Shown here: positions 1 through 7,852 of the stretch, one piece after another
Layout: every line of letters begins with the position of its first letter
How positions within the stretch are numbered: position 1 is the stretch's first letter
NCBI RefSeq assembly: GCF_000757385.1
Contig: NZ_JRHH01000001.1
Location: 578,040 to 642,039 of the forward strand
Reading direction: 5' to 3'
From: Flavobacterium aquatile LMG 4008 = ATCC 11947
GTDB taxonomy: Bacteria; Bacteroidota; Bacteroidia; Flavobacteriales; Flavobacteriaceae
DNA: 64,000 bases
Notes under the pieces: model-generated
Seen by the model: the letters and a program-made list of their open reading frames with translations, nothing else
What the model was told of the DNA's origin: nothing
The model's database searches: none
Made by a program: the position numbers and the translations under genes

Positions 1-455
1 AAAATTATAATATCGATTTGAAAGATTTATTAAATGTGCGTACTTTTTTAGATCATAATCGAATTTGGGAAACTCCAAAAAATGAAACTCCTAATAGAAT
101 AAGTACTTCAACTGGAGCTTTTGCGCATCGTGGCGTTAGAATTAGCAATAATTTGGTAGAACAAAATTTACTAGAACATTTACAAAAGTGGTCGCCTTAT
201 GTTTCAAAATTCGGATTGTTATTAATTGAATTGCATACTATTTCACCAACTTTAACATCGTCAAATATTGGAAAATCTGCTGCAACAGCTTACGATGCAA
301 CACACGGTTTTTCAGATCAATATATAGTTGAAATTGCCGTTTTTAATAAAATTGCTGCTGAAGCCGGATTGTTTCCAGATGAAAAAATATTCAAACGTTT
401 TCCAGATGCCGATTATGCAACTGTGAGTATTAACTTATTGAAAGGGAAAAATTAA
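1..455 (+). CDS. C-terminal fragment of a putative SAM methyltransferase (cut by window edge)
   Basis: The frame is open from the first bases of the window, so the TTG at 18 is not a real start and this is the 3' part of a longer gene. About 150 residues are visible. The pattern GLLLIELHT, then a polar stretch, then ATAYDATHGFSDQY looks like the C-terminal part of a large class I SAM-dependent methyltransferase found in flavobacteria; the SAM-binding glycine loop would lie upstream and cannot be checked. Its stop codon overlaps the convergent ABC ATPase gene by 4 bases. The family call is moderate and rests on remembered sequence style; that the gene is real is much surer, because its codon use matches the neighbours. 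Confidence 0.5.
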   Translation, partial: NYNIDLKDLLNVRTFLDHNRIWETPKNETPNRISTSTGAFAHRGVRISNNLVEQNLLEHLQKWSPYVSKFGLLLIELHTISPTLTSSNIGKSAATAYDATHGFSDQYIVEIAVFNKIAAEAGLFPDEKIFKRFPDADYATVSINLLKGKN

Positions 456-1249
456 TTTGTAACAATGAACTTTCCTTTTTCAGGATCAAAATAAATGTTT
501 TCATTTTTGAATAGTGTATCAAAAACGCCTTTTGAAATCAAGTTGCACGGTTCATCTTGTTCAAATGTGGTTTCGGTCATGACAATCATTTCATCAGATA
601 ATTGAATTGCCAAATCGATATCATGTGTCGAAAATAAAATACATTTATTAGTTTCTTTGGATAGTTTTTTCAGCAGTTTAAAAACCGAAACTTTGTGTAA
701 TAAATCCAAATGAGTTGTTGGTTCATCCAGTATAATTAAAGGCGTATCTTGTGCCAAAGCTCTTGCAATTAGTACTTTTTGAAGTTGTCCGTCGCTTATT
801 TCGTAATGTTTTTTATCTGATAAATGATCGATTTGAGTCAGTTCAATGGCGCTGTTTATTTTCTCTAAATCGTCGTTAGATAATTTTCCAATCCAATTGG
901 TGTAAGGTTGTCTTCCTAAAGCGATTAACTCGAAAATTGTCAAATTACTTGAAGGCAATCTTTCGGTTAAAACCACACTTAAATTTTGTGCCAATGCAAC
1001 CGAATCAAAAGTTTGAATGTCTTTGTTATTCAAAAAAACAGTTCCAGAAAGTGGTTTCTGAATTCCAGTTAAAGTTCTTAAAAGTGTCGATTTTCCAATT
1101 CCGTTGGCACCAACTAAACTGATAAGTTTGCCTTCAGATAAATTGATGTTTAAGTTTTTGGCGATGGTATTTTCGGCATTTTTAGTTTTGTAACCAATGC
1201 TTAAATTTGAAGTTGTAAGAATGTTTTTTTTGTCTTCCATTTGTATCAA
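452..1249 (-). CDS. btuD: ABC transporter ATPase, cobalamin/siderophore type (BtuD-like)
   Basis: ATP-hydrolysing subunit that would power import of vitamin B12 through the BtuC permease at the inner membrane. Walker A GANGIGKST is at residues 47-55, the signature is ISDGQLQK (about 151-158, SDGQ instead of SGGQ), Walker B is LIILDEP (171-177), and the switch histidine is in STHD (about 209). The Q-loop region reads SVVLTER rather than carrying the usual Gln. The length of 265 residues is normal for the FecE/BtuD family. The gene follows btuC by a single base, and btuF lies upstream, so F-C-D form one minus-strand unit. The substrate is inferred from the neighbouring B12 riboswitch and BtuB receptor; a heme or siderophore substrate would be the alternative. 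Confidence 0.85.
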   Translation of the reverse strand: MIQMEDKKNILTTSNLSIGYKTKNAENTIAKNLNINLSEGKLISLVGANGIGKSTLLRTLTGIQKPLSGTVFLNNKDIQTFDSVALAQNLSVVLTERLPSSNLTIFELIALGRQPYTNWIGKLSNDDLEKINSAIELTQIDHLSDKKHYEISDGQLQKVLIARALAQDTPLIILDEPTTHLDLLHKVSVFKLLKKLSKETNKCILFSTHDIDLAIQLSDEMIVMTETTFEQDEPCNLISKGVFDTLFKNENIYFDPEKGKFIVTN

Positions 1250-1250
1250 A

Positions 1251-2276
1251 TTAAATCATTCTTTTTTTACTAAGCAACAACCAAATCACAACTGGCGCAC
1301 CAACAATTGATGTTATCGCATTTATTGGAAGCGTAAAATCCATTCCTGGCATTTGTGAAACCATGTCACAAAATAACATGATTATGGCTCCAATTAATAT
1401 CGTTCCAAAAAATAATATTTTATGATTGCTAGTCTGAAAAAGTAGTTTTGCCAAATGCGGAACTGCCAATCCAACAAAAGCAATTGGTCCTGCAAAAGCA
1501 GTAATACTTCCTGCTAAAATACTGGTTGCGAATATGATAATCAATCTTGATTTTTTAATATTCAAACCTAAACTACGAGCGTAATTTTCTCCTAAAAGCA
1601 AAGCATCTAACGATTTAATAGAAAACAAACTCAATATTAGTACGATTAAAACAGCATTTGATAAGAAAATAATATTGTTCCAAGATAGATTTCCGATACT
1701 TCCTAAACTCCAAAAAGTAAATTTTTGTAATTGTTCTGCCGTACTAAAATAGGTTAAAACCGATACGATTGCGCCAGCAAAACTGCTAAACATCAATCCG
1801 ACAATTAGTACCGACATAGTGTCTCGTAATTTGTTAGAAACCAATAAAACCAATAGTAAAACGAATAAACTTCCTAAGCAAGATGCTATAATTATTCCGA
1901 AAGACGAAAGTAACATTTCAGAGAGAAAATTTGGTAAAACTCCTGCTCCTAAAATCACAAAAGCAACTCCTAAACTCGAACCCGAACTCAAACCCAAAAC
2001 ATAAGGTCCGGCAAGTGGATTTCTAAATAAGGTTTGCATCAATAATCCAGAAATTGATAATCCGATGCCAACTAAAATGGCAGTAATTGCTTTTGGTAAT
2101 CTAAAATTGATGATGATGTATTCCCAAGTTTCTTTGCTTGCATTTGAACCCAACAAACTTTTAAAAACTTCTTTTAACGGAATCGCAACTTGTCCAAACG
2201 AAATATTCAATAGCAATGATACCACTAATAAAAGTAGTAAGAATGTGAATAGAAAAGTATTTCGGTTTTGGAACAT
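1251..2276 (-). CDS. btuC: ABC transporter permease, FecCD/BtuC family
   Basis: Inner-membrane channel subunit of a B12 or siderophore-type importer. The 341 residues are almost entirely hydrophobic helices, about ten membrane segments, and end in a short basic tail. The FecCD hallmarks are visible: ITAILVGIGLSISGLLMQTLFRNPLAGP near residue 60-90 (only part quoted as a family pattern), and AGPIAFVGLAVPHLAKLL near 260-280, which forms the ATPase coupling region. It sits one base upstream of the ATPase gene. A palindromic repeat separates it from btuF upstream, which might weaken co-transcription. Confidence 0.88.
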   Translation of the reverse strand: MFQNRNTFLFTFLLLLLVVSLLLNISFGQVAIPLKEVFKSLLGSNASKETWEYIIINFRLPKAITAILVGIGLSISGLLMQTLFRNPLAGPYVLGLSSGSSLGVAFVILGAGVLPNFLSEMLLSSFGIIIASCLGSLFVLLLVLLVSNKLRDTMSVLIVGLMFSSFAGAIVSVLTYFSTAEQLQKFTFWSLGSIGNLSWNNIIFLSNAVLIVLILSLFSIKSLDALLLGENYARSLGLNIKKSRLIIIFATSILAGSITAFAGPIAFVGLAVPHLAKLLFQTSNHKILFFGTILIGAIIMLFCDMVSQMPGMDFTLPINAITSIVGAPVVIWLLLSKKRMI

Positions 2277-2290
2277 TTATATGTTTATAT

Positions 2291-2355
2291 GTCAATCTGA
2301 ACTTGTTTCAGATTCTAAAATTTAATTGTAAGATGCTGAAATAAATTCAGCAGGA
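2291..2355. repeat. Dispersed palindromic repeat (GTC..CTGAA..TTTCAG type)
   Basis: Two diverged inverted arms, GTCaatCTGAACTTGTTTCAG and its mirror at 2331-2355 ending CAGGAC, flank a short AT spacer. This is the flavobacterial intergenic element usually seen as GTCATCCTGAACTTGTTTCAGGAT. It fills nearly the whole gap between btuC and btuF. Arm similarity is imperfect, so this looks like an old copy. Recognition is from memory of the family; the inverted structure itself is plain in the sequence. Confidence 0.6.
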
Positions 2356-2368
2356 CAAAGATTGTGTT

Positions 2369-3505
2369 TTATTTCAACTTCTCAAAAAAGAATGGTTCAT
2401 AACCAACAAGTAATTCTGGGTGCAAAATTTTAACCAAATCTTTCAATACTAAATCAGGACGATTCGGAGCCAATTCATAATACAAAACGCCACCAGTTTT
2501 CCCTTTTTTTCTTGTAAATGAATATACATTTTTATTTTGAAACGCCATGAATTGTTCATAATGCGGATTAGCATCAGTCATTTGTTTTAACGAAGAGAAT
2601 TGCCCAGATGTGATCCAGAAATCGGCCTCTTTTGCTTTTTCTAAAACCGTTTCAAAAGATAATGATAAACTTCCTGTTCCATTGGTTTCTTTCCATAAGT
2701 AATCGCCTTGAGCATGAACTAAAAGTTGCGAACCCCAACTTGTACCTTTTGGTAAATACCATTTATCTTCGAACATATCTCCTGCTAAAATTGTAGGTTT
2801 TGAAGTTGCCATTTTAGCAATTTCAATTGTTTTTAAAAAGTCTTTTTCAATTTTATCGAAGATTTCGTTTGCTTCTTTTTGTTTGCCATATAATGCCCCA
2901 AAAAATTTAATCCATTCGGCTTTTCCTAGAGGAGTTTCTTCGTTCCAATCGCCGTTTAGCATCACTTTTAAACCGCTTTTTTGCAAATTATCTAATGTTG
3001 GATTGTTGTTGTCAAGTCCGTATCCAATAATAACTTCAGGTTGTAAATCGATTAAAACTTCGGTATTTAACGATTGATTTCCGCCAAGTTCCTTTATCTT
3101 TTTAGCATCAATTAAAGTTCGAACTTTATCCGAAGAAATGTAATCTAAATTTGGAAAACCAACTAAAGAATTTTCTTCTTTCAGCATTTCTAAAGATGGA
3201 ATGTGTGTAGTAGAAGTAACGACAATATTTTTAATAGGAACATTAATTTTTAGTAATGAATTTAAGCTATCAGGAACAATTCCATCCTTTTCTATTAAAA
3301 GATATTGATACGTTTTAGAAGCTTTTGGCCACGGATTTTTTACAGTGATAATTGTATAACCTTCATAGTTTTCAATAGAAAAACCTTTGGCATATTTAAC
3401 TGTGTTTTCAGAAGAAATTTCGTTGGTAATTTTGGTTTCTTGTTTGCATTTTACAAAAAGAAAAAATAGGGTTAACGATAAACAGATTTGTAAATTACGA
3501 AGCAT
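2369..3505 (-). CDS. btuF: ABC transporter substrate-binding lipoprotein (BtuF-like)
   Basis: Periplasmic, lipid-anchored binding protein that hands B12 to BtuC. An open frame begins at a TTG (3520), but the ATG at 3505 gives a proper signal peptide with lipobox FVKC, so I chose it (378 residues). The body shows the BtuF/FhuD type III binding-protein pattern: two alpha/beta lobes, LQPEVIIGYG for the first lobe, then a long helix (KEANEIFDKIEKDF) and a second lobe with FWITSGQF. A Bacteroidota -7 box TACTTTTG lies just upstream on this strand. No riboswitch is visible before it, unlike btuB. Ligand assignment comes from context. Confidence 0.8.
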   Translation of the reverse strand: MLRNLQICLSLTLFFLFVKCKQETKITNEISSENTVKYAKGFSIENYEGYTIITVKNPWPKASKTYQYLLIEKDGIVPDSLNSLLKINVPIKNIVVTSTTHIPSLEMLKEENSLVGFPNLDYISSDKVRTLIDAKKIKELGGNQSLNTEVLIDLQPEVIIGYGLDNNNPTLDNLQKSGLKVMLNGDWNEETPLGKAEWIKFFGALYGKQKEANEIFDKIEKDFLKTIEIAKMATSKPTILAGDMFEDKWYLPKGTSWGSQLLVHAQGDYLWKETNGTGSLSLSFETVLEKAKEADFWITSGQFSSLKQMTDANPHYEQFMAFQNKNVYSFTRKKGKTGGVLYYELAPNRPDLVLKDLVKILHPELLVGYEPFFFEKLK

Positions 3506-3517
3506 TCTTTTTTTTGG

Positions 3518-3525
3518 CAAAAGTA
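3518..3525 (-). promoter_or_regulatory. Possible -7 box for btuFCD
   Basis: Reads TACTTTTG on the minus strand, matching the TAnnTTTG box of Bacteroidota. A clear TTTG at the expected 19-base spacing is missing, and the leader to the ATG would be very short. Confidence 0.35.
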
Positions 3526-3556
3526 AAATAATGTTTTTACAAATTTGTCATTGTGT

Positions 3557-3564
3557 TACATTTG
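3557..3564 (+). promoter_or_regulatory. Possible -7 box for the small membrane protein gene
   Basis: TACATTTG on the plus strand, about 49 bases before the ATG at 3613; the -33 region is only T-rich. Confidence 0.35.
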
Positions 3565-3612
3565 ATACAAAATCAGATCTTAATTGGTTGTAAATTTGAT
3601 AAAAGAAAAATC

Positions 3613-3729
3613 ATGAGAGATAATTCTAACACTTTTATGTATGTCGTTGCAGGTATTATTCTGCTTCACTTTATTGTAGGATTCATTTGGCTAATAATTA
3701 AATTGTCCAAAAAGAAAGATAATAAATAA
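3613..3729 (+). CDS. Small single-span membrane protein (38 aa)
   Basis: A short open frame with ATG at 3613 and TAA at 3727-3729. The product has a polar N-terminus (MRDNSNTF), one hydrophobic helix of about 22 residues, and a lysine-rich C-terminus (KLSKKKDNK), the layout of a small inner-membrane protein with a positive cytoplasmic tail. A TACATTTG box lies 49 bases upstream. It is divergent from btuF and ends one base before the convergent T9SS gene, so it fills the gap neatly. I do not recognise a function. The helix-plus-basic-tail composition argues for a real gene, but at this size chance is possible. Confidence 0.5.
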   Translation: MRDNSNTFMYVVAGIILLHFIVGFIWLIIKLSKKKDNK

Positions 3730-3730
3730 A

Positions 3731-4579
3731 TTATTGCTTCACCAATTTATAATTTGCATTTTGACCATTTTCAAACGTAACAGCTAAAACATAAATTCCT
3801 TGATGCAAATGCGAAGATAAAATATCAAGTTTTTCTTTGGAAGTTGTATTAATCAGTTGTTTTCCTGTGGCATCAAATAGCAAGTAGTTTGAAATTAATT
3901 CTTCTGTTTGAATATTGAAATTGTTTGTAAATGGATTCGGAGAAATAATTGTTTTAGTATTTTCAAATGGTGTATTGGAAAGCGCAATTCCTCCAACAAT
4001 ATTTTGTGTAGATTGAACAACGGTTGTATAAGTATCAAGCGCGGTTTTAAGAAGATTTTTATCGCAGTTACAAACTACGTCGTAATATTTTAAAAGATCA
4101 TTACCAATTGATGCCGAAGGATAAGTTTGTGAATAATAAAATACATTATGATTTTGAAAAATAGCGTTCAAACCCGCATCATTGGTAGTTATTATTCCAC
4201 TACTTTCACCTATTGGCGAACCGAGATTAATATTCGATAATTTCAGTTGTACTGCATCAGTATAGGAGCAATCATCTGATATTCTTGCAAATTGAATAAC
4301 ACTTGAATAATTTGTCAAGTCAGTAATTAATGCTGGAGAATAGGTGCCTGCAATTCTTACTGTTCTTTGAGAGTAGCCTGGATACGGATGAATTATATAC
4401 ACTTCATAATTTTGTACTCCATAATTACTTAAAATTGTATTTAAACCTGCATCATTTGATTGTGTGGAGCTTACAGGTAATCCAATGGTAGCATTTACTA
4501 ACCTTATGTCCATCATTGGCGGACAAGACTGACCAAAACTAAAATTGAAAAACAATAAAAGTAGTACTACTTTTTTCAT
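3731..4579 (-). CDS. Secreted protein with T9SS type A C-terminal sorting domain
   Basis: A 282-residue exported protein. The N-terminus is a signal peptide (MKKVVLLLLFFNFSFG, then QSC). The last 75 residues hold a type IX secretion sorting domain: ISPNPFTNNFNI, LLFDATGKQLI and a closing GIYVLAVTFENG..YKLVKQ strand. The middle contains two similar units, each with NDAGLNxILxNY/H and a following Y-rich strand, so the passenger seems to be an internal duplication. No catalytic motif is visible. It is expected to cross the outer membrane through the gliding-associated secretion system and be anchored or released at the cell surface. The function of the passenger is unknown. Confidence 0.8.
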   Translation of the reverse strand: MKKVVLLLLFFNFSFGQSCPPMMDIRLVNATIGLPVSSTQSNDAGLNTILSNYGVQNYEVYIIHPYPGYSQRTVRIAGTYSPALITDLTNYSSVIQFARISDDCSYTDAVQLKLSNINLGSPIGESSGIITTNDAGLNAIFQNHNVFYYSQTYPSASIGNDLLKYYDVVCNCDKNLLKTALDTYTTVVQSTQNIVGGIALSNTPFENTKTIISPNPFTNNFNIQTEELISNYLLFDATGKQLINTTSKEKLDILSSHLHQGIYVLAVTFENGQNANYKLVKQ

Positions 4580-4633
4580 AAAGAGTTGTTTAACGGTTGC
4601 GTAAAGTTACTAATTTTTTTTAATTGCTATTAA

Positions 4634-4664
4634 TTTGCCAAATGAGTTTTAAAATCTATCTTTG
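4634..4664 (+). promoter_or_regulatory. Bacteroidota promoter of the riboswitch-btuB transcript
   Basis: TTTG at 4634-4637, 19 bases, then TATCTTTG at 4657-4664: an exact match to the Bacteroidota housekeeping consensus. Transcription would begin a few bases later, directly at the riboswitch. Confidence 0.75.
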
Positions 4665-4671
4665 CATCCGA

Positions 4672-4845
4672 AATAAGGTTGTGATTTAGAATCATTAAAA
4701 TCACATTAAAAGGGAATTTGGATAAAAACCAAAGCTGTACCCGCAACTGTAAGCTATCAAGCTTGTTGTTAACTACAAAACCATTGTTCCGATACATCGG
4801 AATGAGAAGGTAAACAACAAGACGCAAGCCAGGAGACCTGCCTTT
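4672..4845 (+). ncRNA. Cobalamin (B12) riboswitch
   Basis: The classic aptamer core is present: AGGGAATTTGG near 4711, CTGTACCCGCAACTGTAAG at 4735-4753, and the B12 box GCCAGGAGACCTGCC at 4828-4842. A variable peripheral hairpin (TTGTTCCGATACATCGGAA region) lies between. It starts almost at the predicted transcription start and ends about 48 bases before the btuB ATG. Binding of adenosylcobalamin is expected to shut off btuB and the downstream gene. The short distance to the start codon, without a clear terminator stem and U-run, suggests control of translation, which is inference. Confidence 0.93.
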
Positions 4846-4889
4846 TTTATAACAAATATCGAATCTTCGGGAAAAAAGATTCTGAAATT

Positions 4890-6719
4890 ATGACTTTAAG
4901 AAAGCAGTTTTTATTTGCAGTTTTGTTTCTGTGCCAAGCTATTTGTGCGCAACAAGATTCTATTACCATTTTAGACGATGTTTTAATTTCAGATCTTCAG
5001 CTTAAAAAATTCTCCAATTCGCAGTCGGTTGTAAAACTTCCAGATTCAATACTTTCTAAAAATCGAACTTCGTTAACCACTTTATTAAACTACAATTCAG
5101 TAATTTATTTTAAAGAAAACGGACTCGGAATGGTTTCGTCAGCGTCATTTAGAGGAACAACTGCGCAACAAACTGCGGTTATTTGGAACGGAATAAACAT
5201 CAATTCACAACTTAACGGTCAAACTGATTTCAATACTATTTCTGCCAAAGATTTTAATTCGATTTCGATTCGTGCTGGTGGCGGAAGTACTGTTTATGGA
5301 AGTAGTGCGATTGGTGGAAGTATTCATTTGAACAACGATTTAAGCTTTAGAAATAAATTTGATAATACAATTCAAAGTAACTATGGTAGTTTCAATACGC
5401 TTGGTGTAAATTATAAAATGCAATTGGCATCTGCTAAATTTAGTTCGCAAATTAGCATTTCTAGAAATTCTTCCGATAACGATTATGACTATTTAGATTC
5501 TGATAAAAAAAACGAAAATGGACAATTTTATAACACCAGTTTCAATGTGAATTTGGGTTATAAATTGGATTCTAAAAATATTTTGAAATTGTATAGTTAT
5601 TTATTTGATGGTGAGCGCCATTTTTCGGGAACACTTGCTGCGCCTTCTAAAAGTAAGTACAACGACTTGAATATCAGAAATTTATTAGAATGGATTGGAA
5701 GCTATAATCAATTTACATCAAAGGTAAAAGTAGCTTTTTTATCTGAAAAATATAAATATTTCGAAAATGCTGCGACTTCAATTTTTAGTGATGCCAAAGC
5801 CGAAACTTTTACTGCAAAATATGATTTATTGTATAAAGTAAATTCAAAATTAGAGTTGAATTCGGTTGTAGATTTTACTCAAACCAAAGGTTTTGGAAGT
5901 GATATTGGCGAAAATAAAAGACAAATTGGTTCTGGAATTTTATTGCTGAAACACAGACTTTTCACTAAATTTTTATACGAAATAACGGTTCGAAAAGAAA
6001 TAACCGATAATTATAAAAGTCCGGTTTTGTTTTCTGTTGGAACCAATTTTTCGGCATTTTCATTTTATAATTTAAAGATAAACGCTTCAAGAAATTACAG
6101 AATTCCAACGTTTAACGATTTGTATTATCAAGGAAGTGGTAACTTGAATTTAAAACCAGAAAGTTCGTATCAAGTTGAAATCGGACAAGAATTTAAATTT
6201 AAAAACACCACTTTTTCACTTACCAATTATTACATAAAAATTCAGGATTTGTTACGTTGGTCACCAAGTTCAGGAGGCAATTGGACGCCTAATAATGTTG
6301 CGAAAGTTACAACTTATGGCGCCGAAATTCTATTGAATTACAACAAAAAAATAGGTAAAAATCAATTTGATTTTACTACAACTTATGCCTACACAATATC
6401 TGAAGATGAACAAAAAAAGAAGCAATTAATTTATGTACCGTATCATAAATTCACAGCTGCTTTGGCGTATTCATTTAATAAATTGTCGGCGCATTATCAG
6501 TATTTATACAATGGTGAAGTTTTTACTTCTTCGGATAATTTTTACACACTCGACGATTATTTGGTTTCTAATTTTGGAATCGATTATCAATTTGGAAAAA
6601 AGAAATTCTTGCAACTTGGATTTGATGTACTCAATGTTTTTAATGAAAACTATCAAAGTGTTAGCACACGACCAATGCCAGGAAGAAATTACACAATAAA
6701 TCTAACCTTTAATTTTTAA
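4890..6719 (+). CDS. btuB: TonB-dependent outer-membrane cobalamin receptor (BtuB-like)
   Basis: Outer-membrane beta-barrel that takes up B12 using TonB energy. A signal peptide (MTLRKQFLFAVLFLCQAICA) is followed by a plug domain: LDDVLISD near the TonB-box position, then SASFRGTTAQQTAVIWNG and GSSAIGGSIHLNN, the usual plug signatures. The remaining ~450 residues are alternating barrel strands ending NYTINLTFNF with the terminal aromatic. At 609 residues it is BtuB-sized rather than SusC-sized and lacks the carboxypeptidase-like N-terminal domain. The B12 riboswitch directly upstream makes cobalamin the likely ligand. It precedes a beta-propeller lipoprotein by 4 bases, the BtuB-BtuG order known in Bacteroides. 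Confidence 0.9.
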   Translation: MTLRKQFLFAVLFLCQAICAQQDSITILDDVLISDLQLKKFSNSQSVVKLPDSILSKNRTSLTTLLNYNSVIYFKENGLGMVSSASFRGTTAQQTAVIWNGININSQLNGQTDFNTISAKDFNSISIRAGGGSTVYGSSAIGGSIHLNNDLSFRNKFDNTIQSNYGSFNTLGVNYKMQLASAKFSSQISISRNSSDNDYDYLDSDKKNENGQFYNTSFNVNLGYKLDSKNILKLYSYLFDGERHFSGTLAAPSKSKYNDLNIRNLLEWIGSYNQFTSKVKVAFLSEKYKYFENAATSIFSDAKAETFTAKYDLLYKVNSKLELNSVVDFTQTKGFGSDIGENKRQIGSGILLLKHRLFTKFLYEITVRKEITDNYKSPVLFSVGTNFSAFSFYNLKINASRNYRIPTFNDLYYQGSGNLNLKPESSYQVEIGQEFKFKNTTFSLTNYYIKIQDLLRWSPSSGGNWTPNNVAKVTTYGAEILLNYNKKIGKNQFDFTTTYAYTISEDEQKKKQLIYVPYHKFTAALAYSFNKLSAHYQYLYNGEVFTSSDNFYTLDDYLVSNFGIDYQFGKKKFLQLGFDVLNVFNENYQSVSTRPMPGRNYTINLTFNF

Positions 6720-6723
6720 TAGA

Positions 6724-7797
6724 ATGAAATTCAGTAAATTAGTATTTGTAGCTTTAGTAAGCTCGATTTTTTTAACATCTTGTAGCGACGATGATGACAA
6801 TAATGAAACACCTTTGGGTAGTTATGATAATGGCGTTTTAATTTTAAATCAAGGTGGTTTTGGAAACGGAAATGCAACAATTTCTTATATATCTGAAGAT
6901 TTTGTGACTCATCAAAACGATATTTTTTCGATTGTAAATCCAACTATTACGCTTGGTGATACGGCTCAAGATATTGGTTTATATCAAGATTTGGCTTTTG
7001 TAGTTTTAAATTATTCAAATAAAATTGAAGTTGTAAATCGTTACACAATGACGCATGTTGCTACAATTTCTACAGGATTAAGTAACCCAAGATATATTGC
7101 TTTTTCAAACGGAAAAGGATTTGTAACCAATTGGGGTGATGGCGGAAGTACTTCGGACGATTTTGTTGCTGTTTTAAATCTTTCGACTTATGCAGTTTCA
7201 AGTACAATTTCAGTTGCTGAAGGTCCAGAACGTATTGTTGAAGAAAATAATAAATTGTATGTTGCTCACGCTGGTGGATATGGTTACGGAAATACAATTT
7301 CTGTAATTAATGGTTCTACAAATACACTTTCAACTACTATAAATGTTGGAGATGTGCCAAATTCATTAGAAGTAGAAAATGGTTCTTTGTATGTAATTTG
7401 TGGAGGAAATCCGAGTTATGCTCCTACAGAAACAGCTGGAAGTTTGGTGAAAATTAATTTGTCAAATAATTCAGTTTCAAATACGATAAGTTTTCCAGCA
7501 GCAACACATCCATCGAATTTGGCAATTGAAGATGATAAAGTTTTTTATACTATTGACGATGCTATTTTCTCAAAAGGGTTAAATGAAACGACTTTGCCAA
7601 CAACTCCATTATTTACAACAACTGCCCAAGGAGTTTATGGTGTTTATAGTTTTGCAGTAGAAAATGATAAAATTTATGTAGGTGATGCAGCCGATTACAG
7701 TTCTAATGGAAAAGTATATATCTATTCTTCAACTGGAACTTTAGAACACCAATATACTGTTGGAGTAATTCCAGCGGGTTTTTACTTTAACAACTAG
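6724..7797 (+). CDS. Surface beta-propeller lipoprotein, BtuG-like (YncE/DUF5074 type)
   Basis: Predicted surface-exposed lipoprotein of 357 residues. The signal peptide ends in the lipobox LTSC, followed by SDDDDNNE, an acidic stretch of the kind used as a surface export signal in Bacteroidota. The rest is a seven-bladed propeller pattern of repeated YVxN/VxVI..STNT..I.VG.xPxxL units, as in YncE and DUF5074 proteins. In Bacteroides, BtuG of this size and fold binds B12 very tightly and sits on BtuB. The position 4 bases after btuB, under the same riboswitch, supports the same role here. Sequence similarity to BtuG itself was not tested; a cell-surface YncE-like protein of other ligand is the alternative. 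Confidence 0.8.
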   Translation: MKFSKLVFVALVSSIFLTSCSDDDDNNETPLGSYDNGVLILNQGGFGNGNATISYISEDFVTHQNDIFSIVNPTITLGDTAQDIGLYQDLAFVVLNYSNKIEVVNRYTMTHVATISTGLSNPRYIAFSNGKGFVTNWGDGGSTSDDFVAVLNLSTYAVSSTISVAEGPERIVEENNKLYVAHAGGYGYGNTISVINGSTNTLSTTINVGDVPNSLEVENGSLYVICGGNPSYAPTETAGSLVKINLSNNSVSNTISFPAATHPSNLAIEDDKVFYTIDDAIFSKGLNETTLPTTPLFTTTAQGVYGVYSFAVENDKIYVGDAADYSSNGKVYIYSSTGTLEHQYTVGVIPAGFYFNN

Positions 7798-7812
7798 TTA
7801 ATTAAGAATTTT

Positions 7813-7852
7813 AAAAAAGCCCAAAACTATAAATTAGATTTGGGCATTTTTT
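7813..7852. terminator. Bidirectional terminator between btuG-like and S41 genes
   Basis: GCCCAAA at 7819-7825 pairs with TTTGGGC at 7839-7845, with A- and T-runs on the two sides, serving the two convergent genes. Confidence 0.8.

Noticed and set aside
4630..4827. 65-codon minus-strand frame across the riboswitch
   Set aside because: It is antisense to the cobalamin riboswitch, whose conserved bases explain the sequence.
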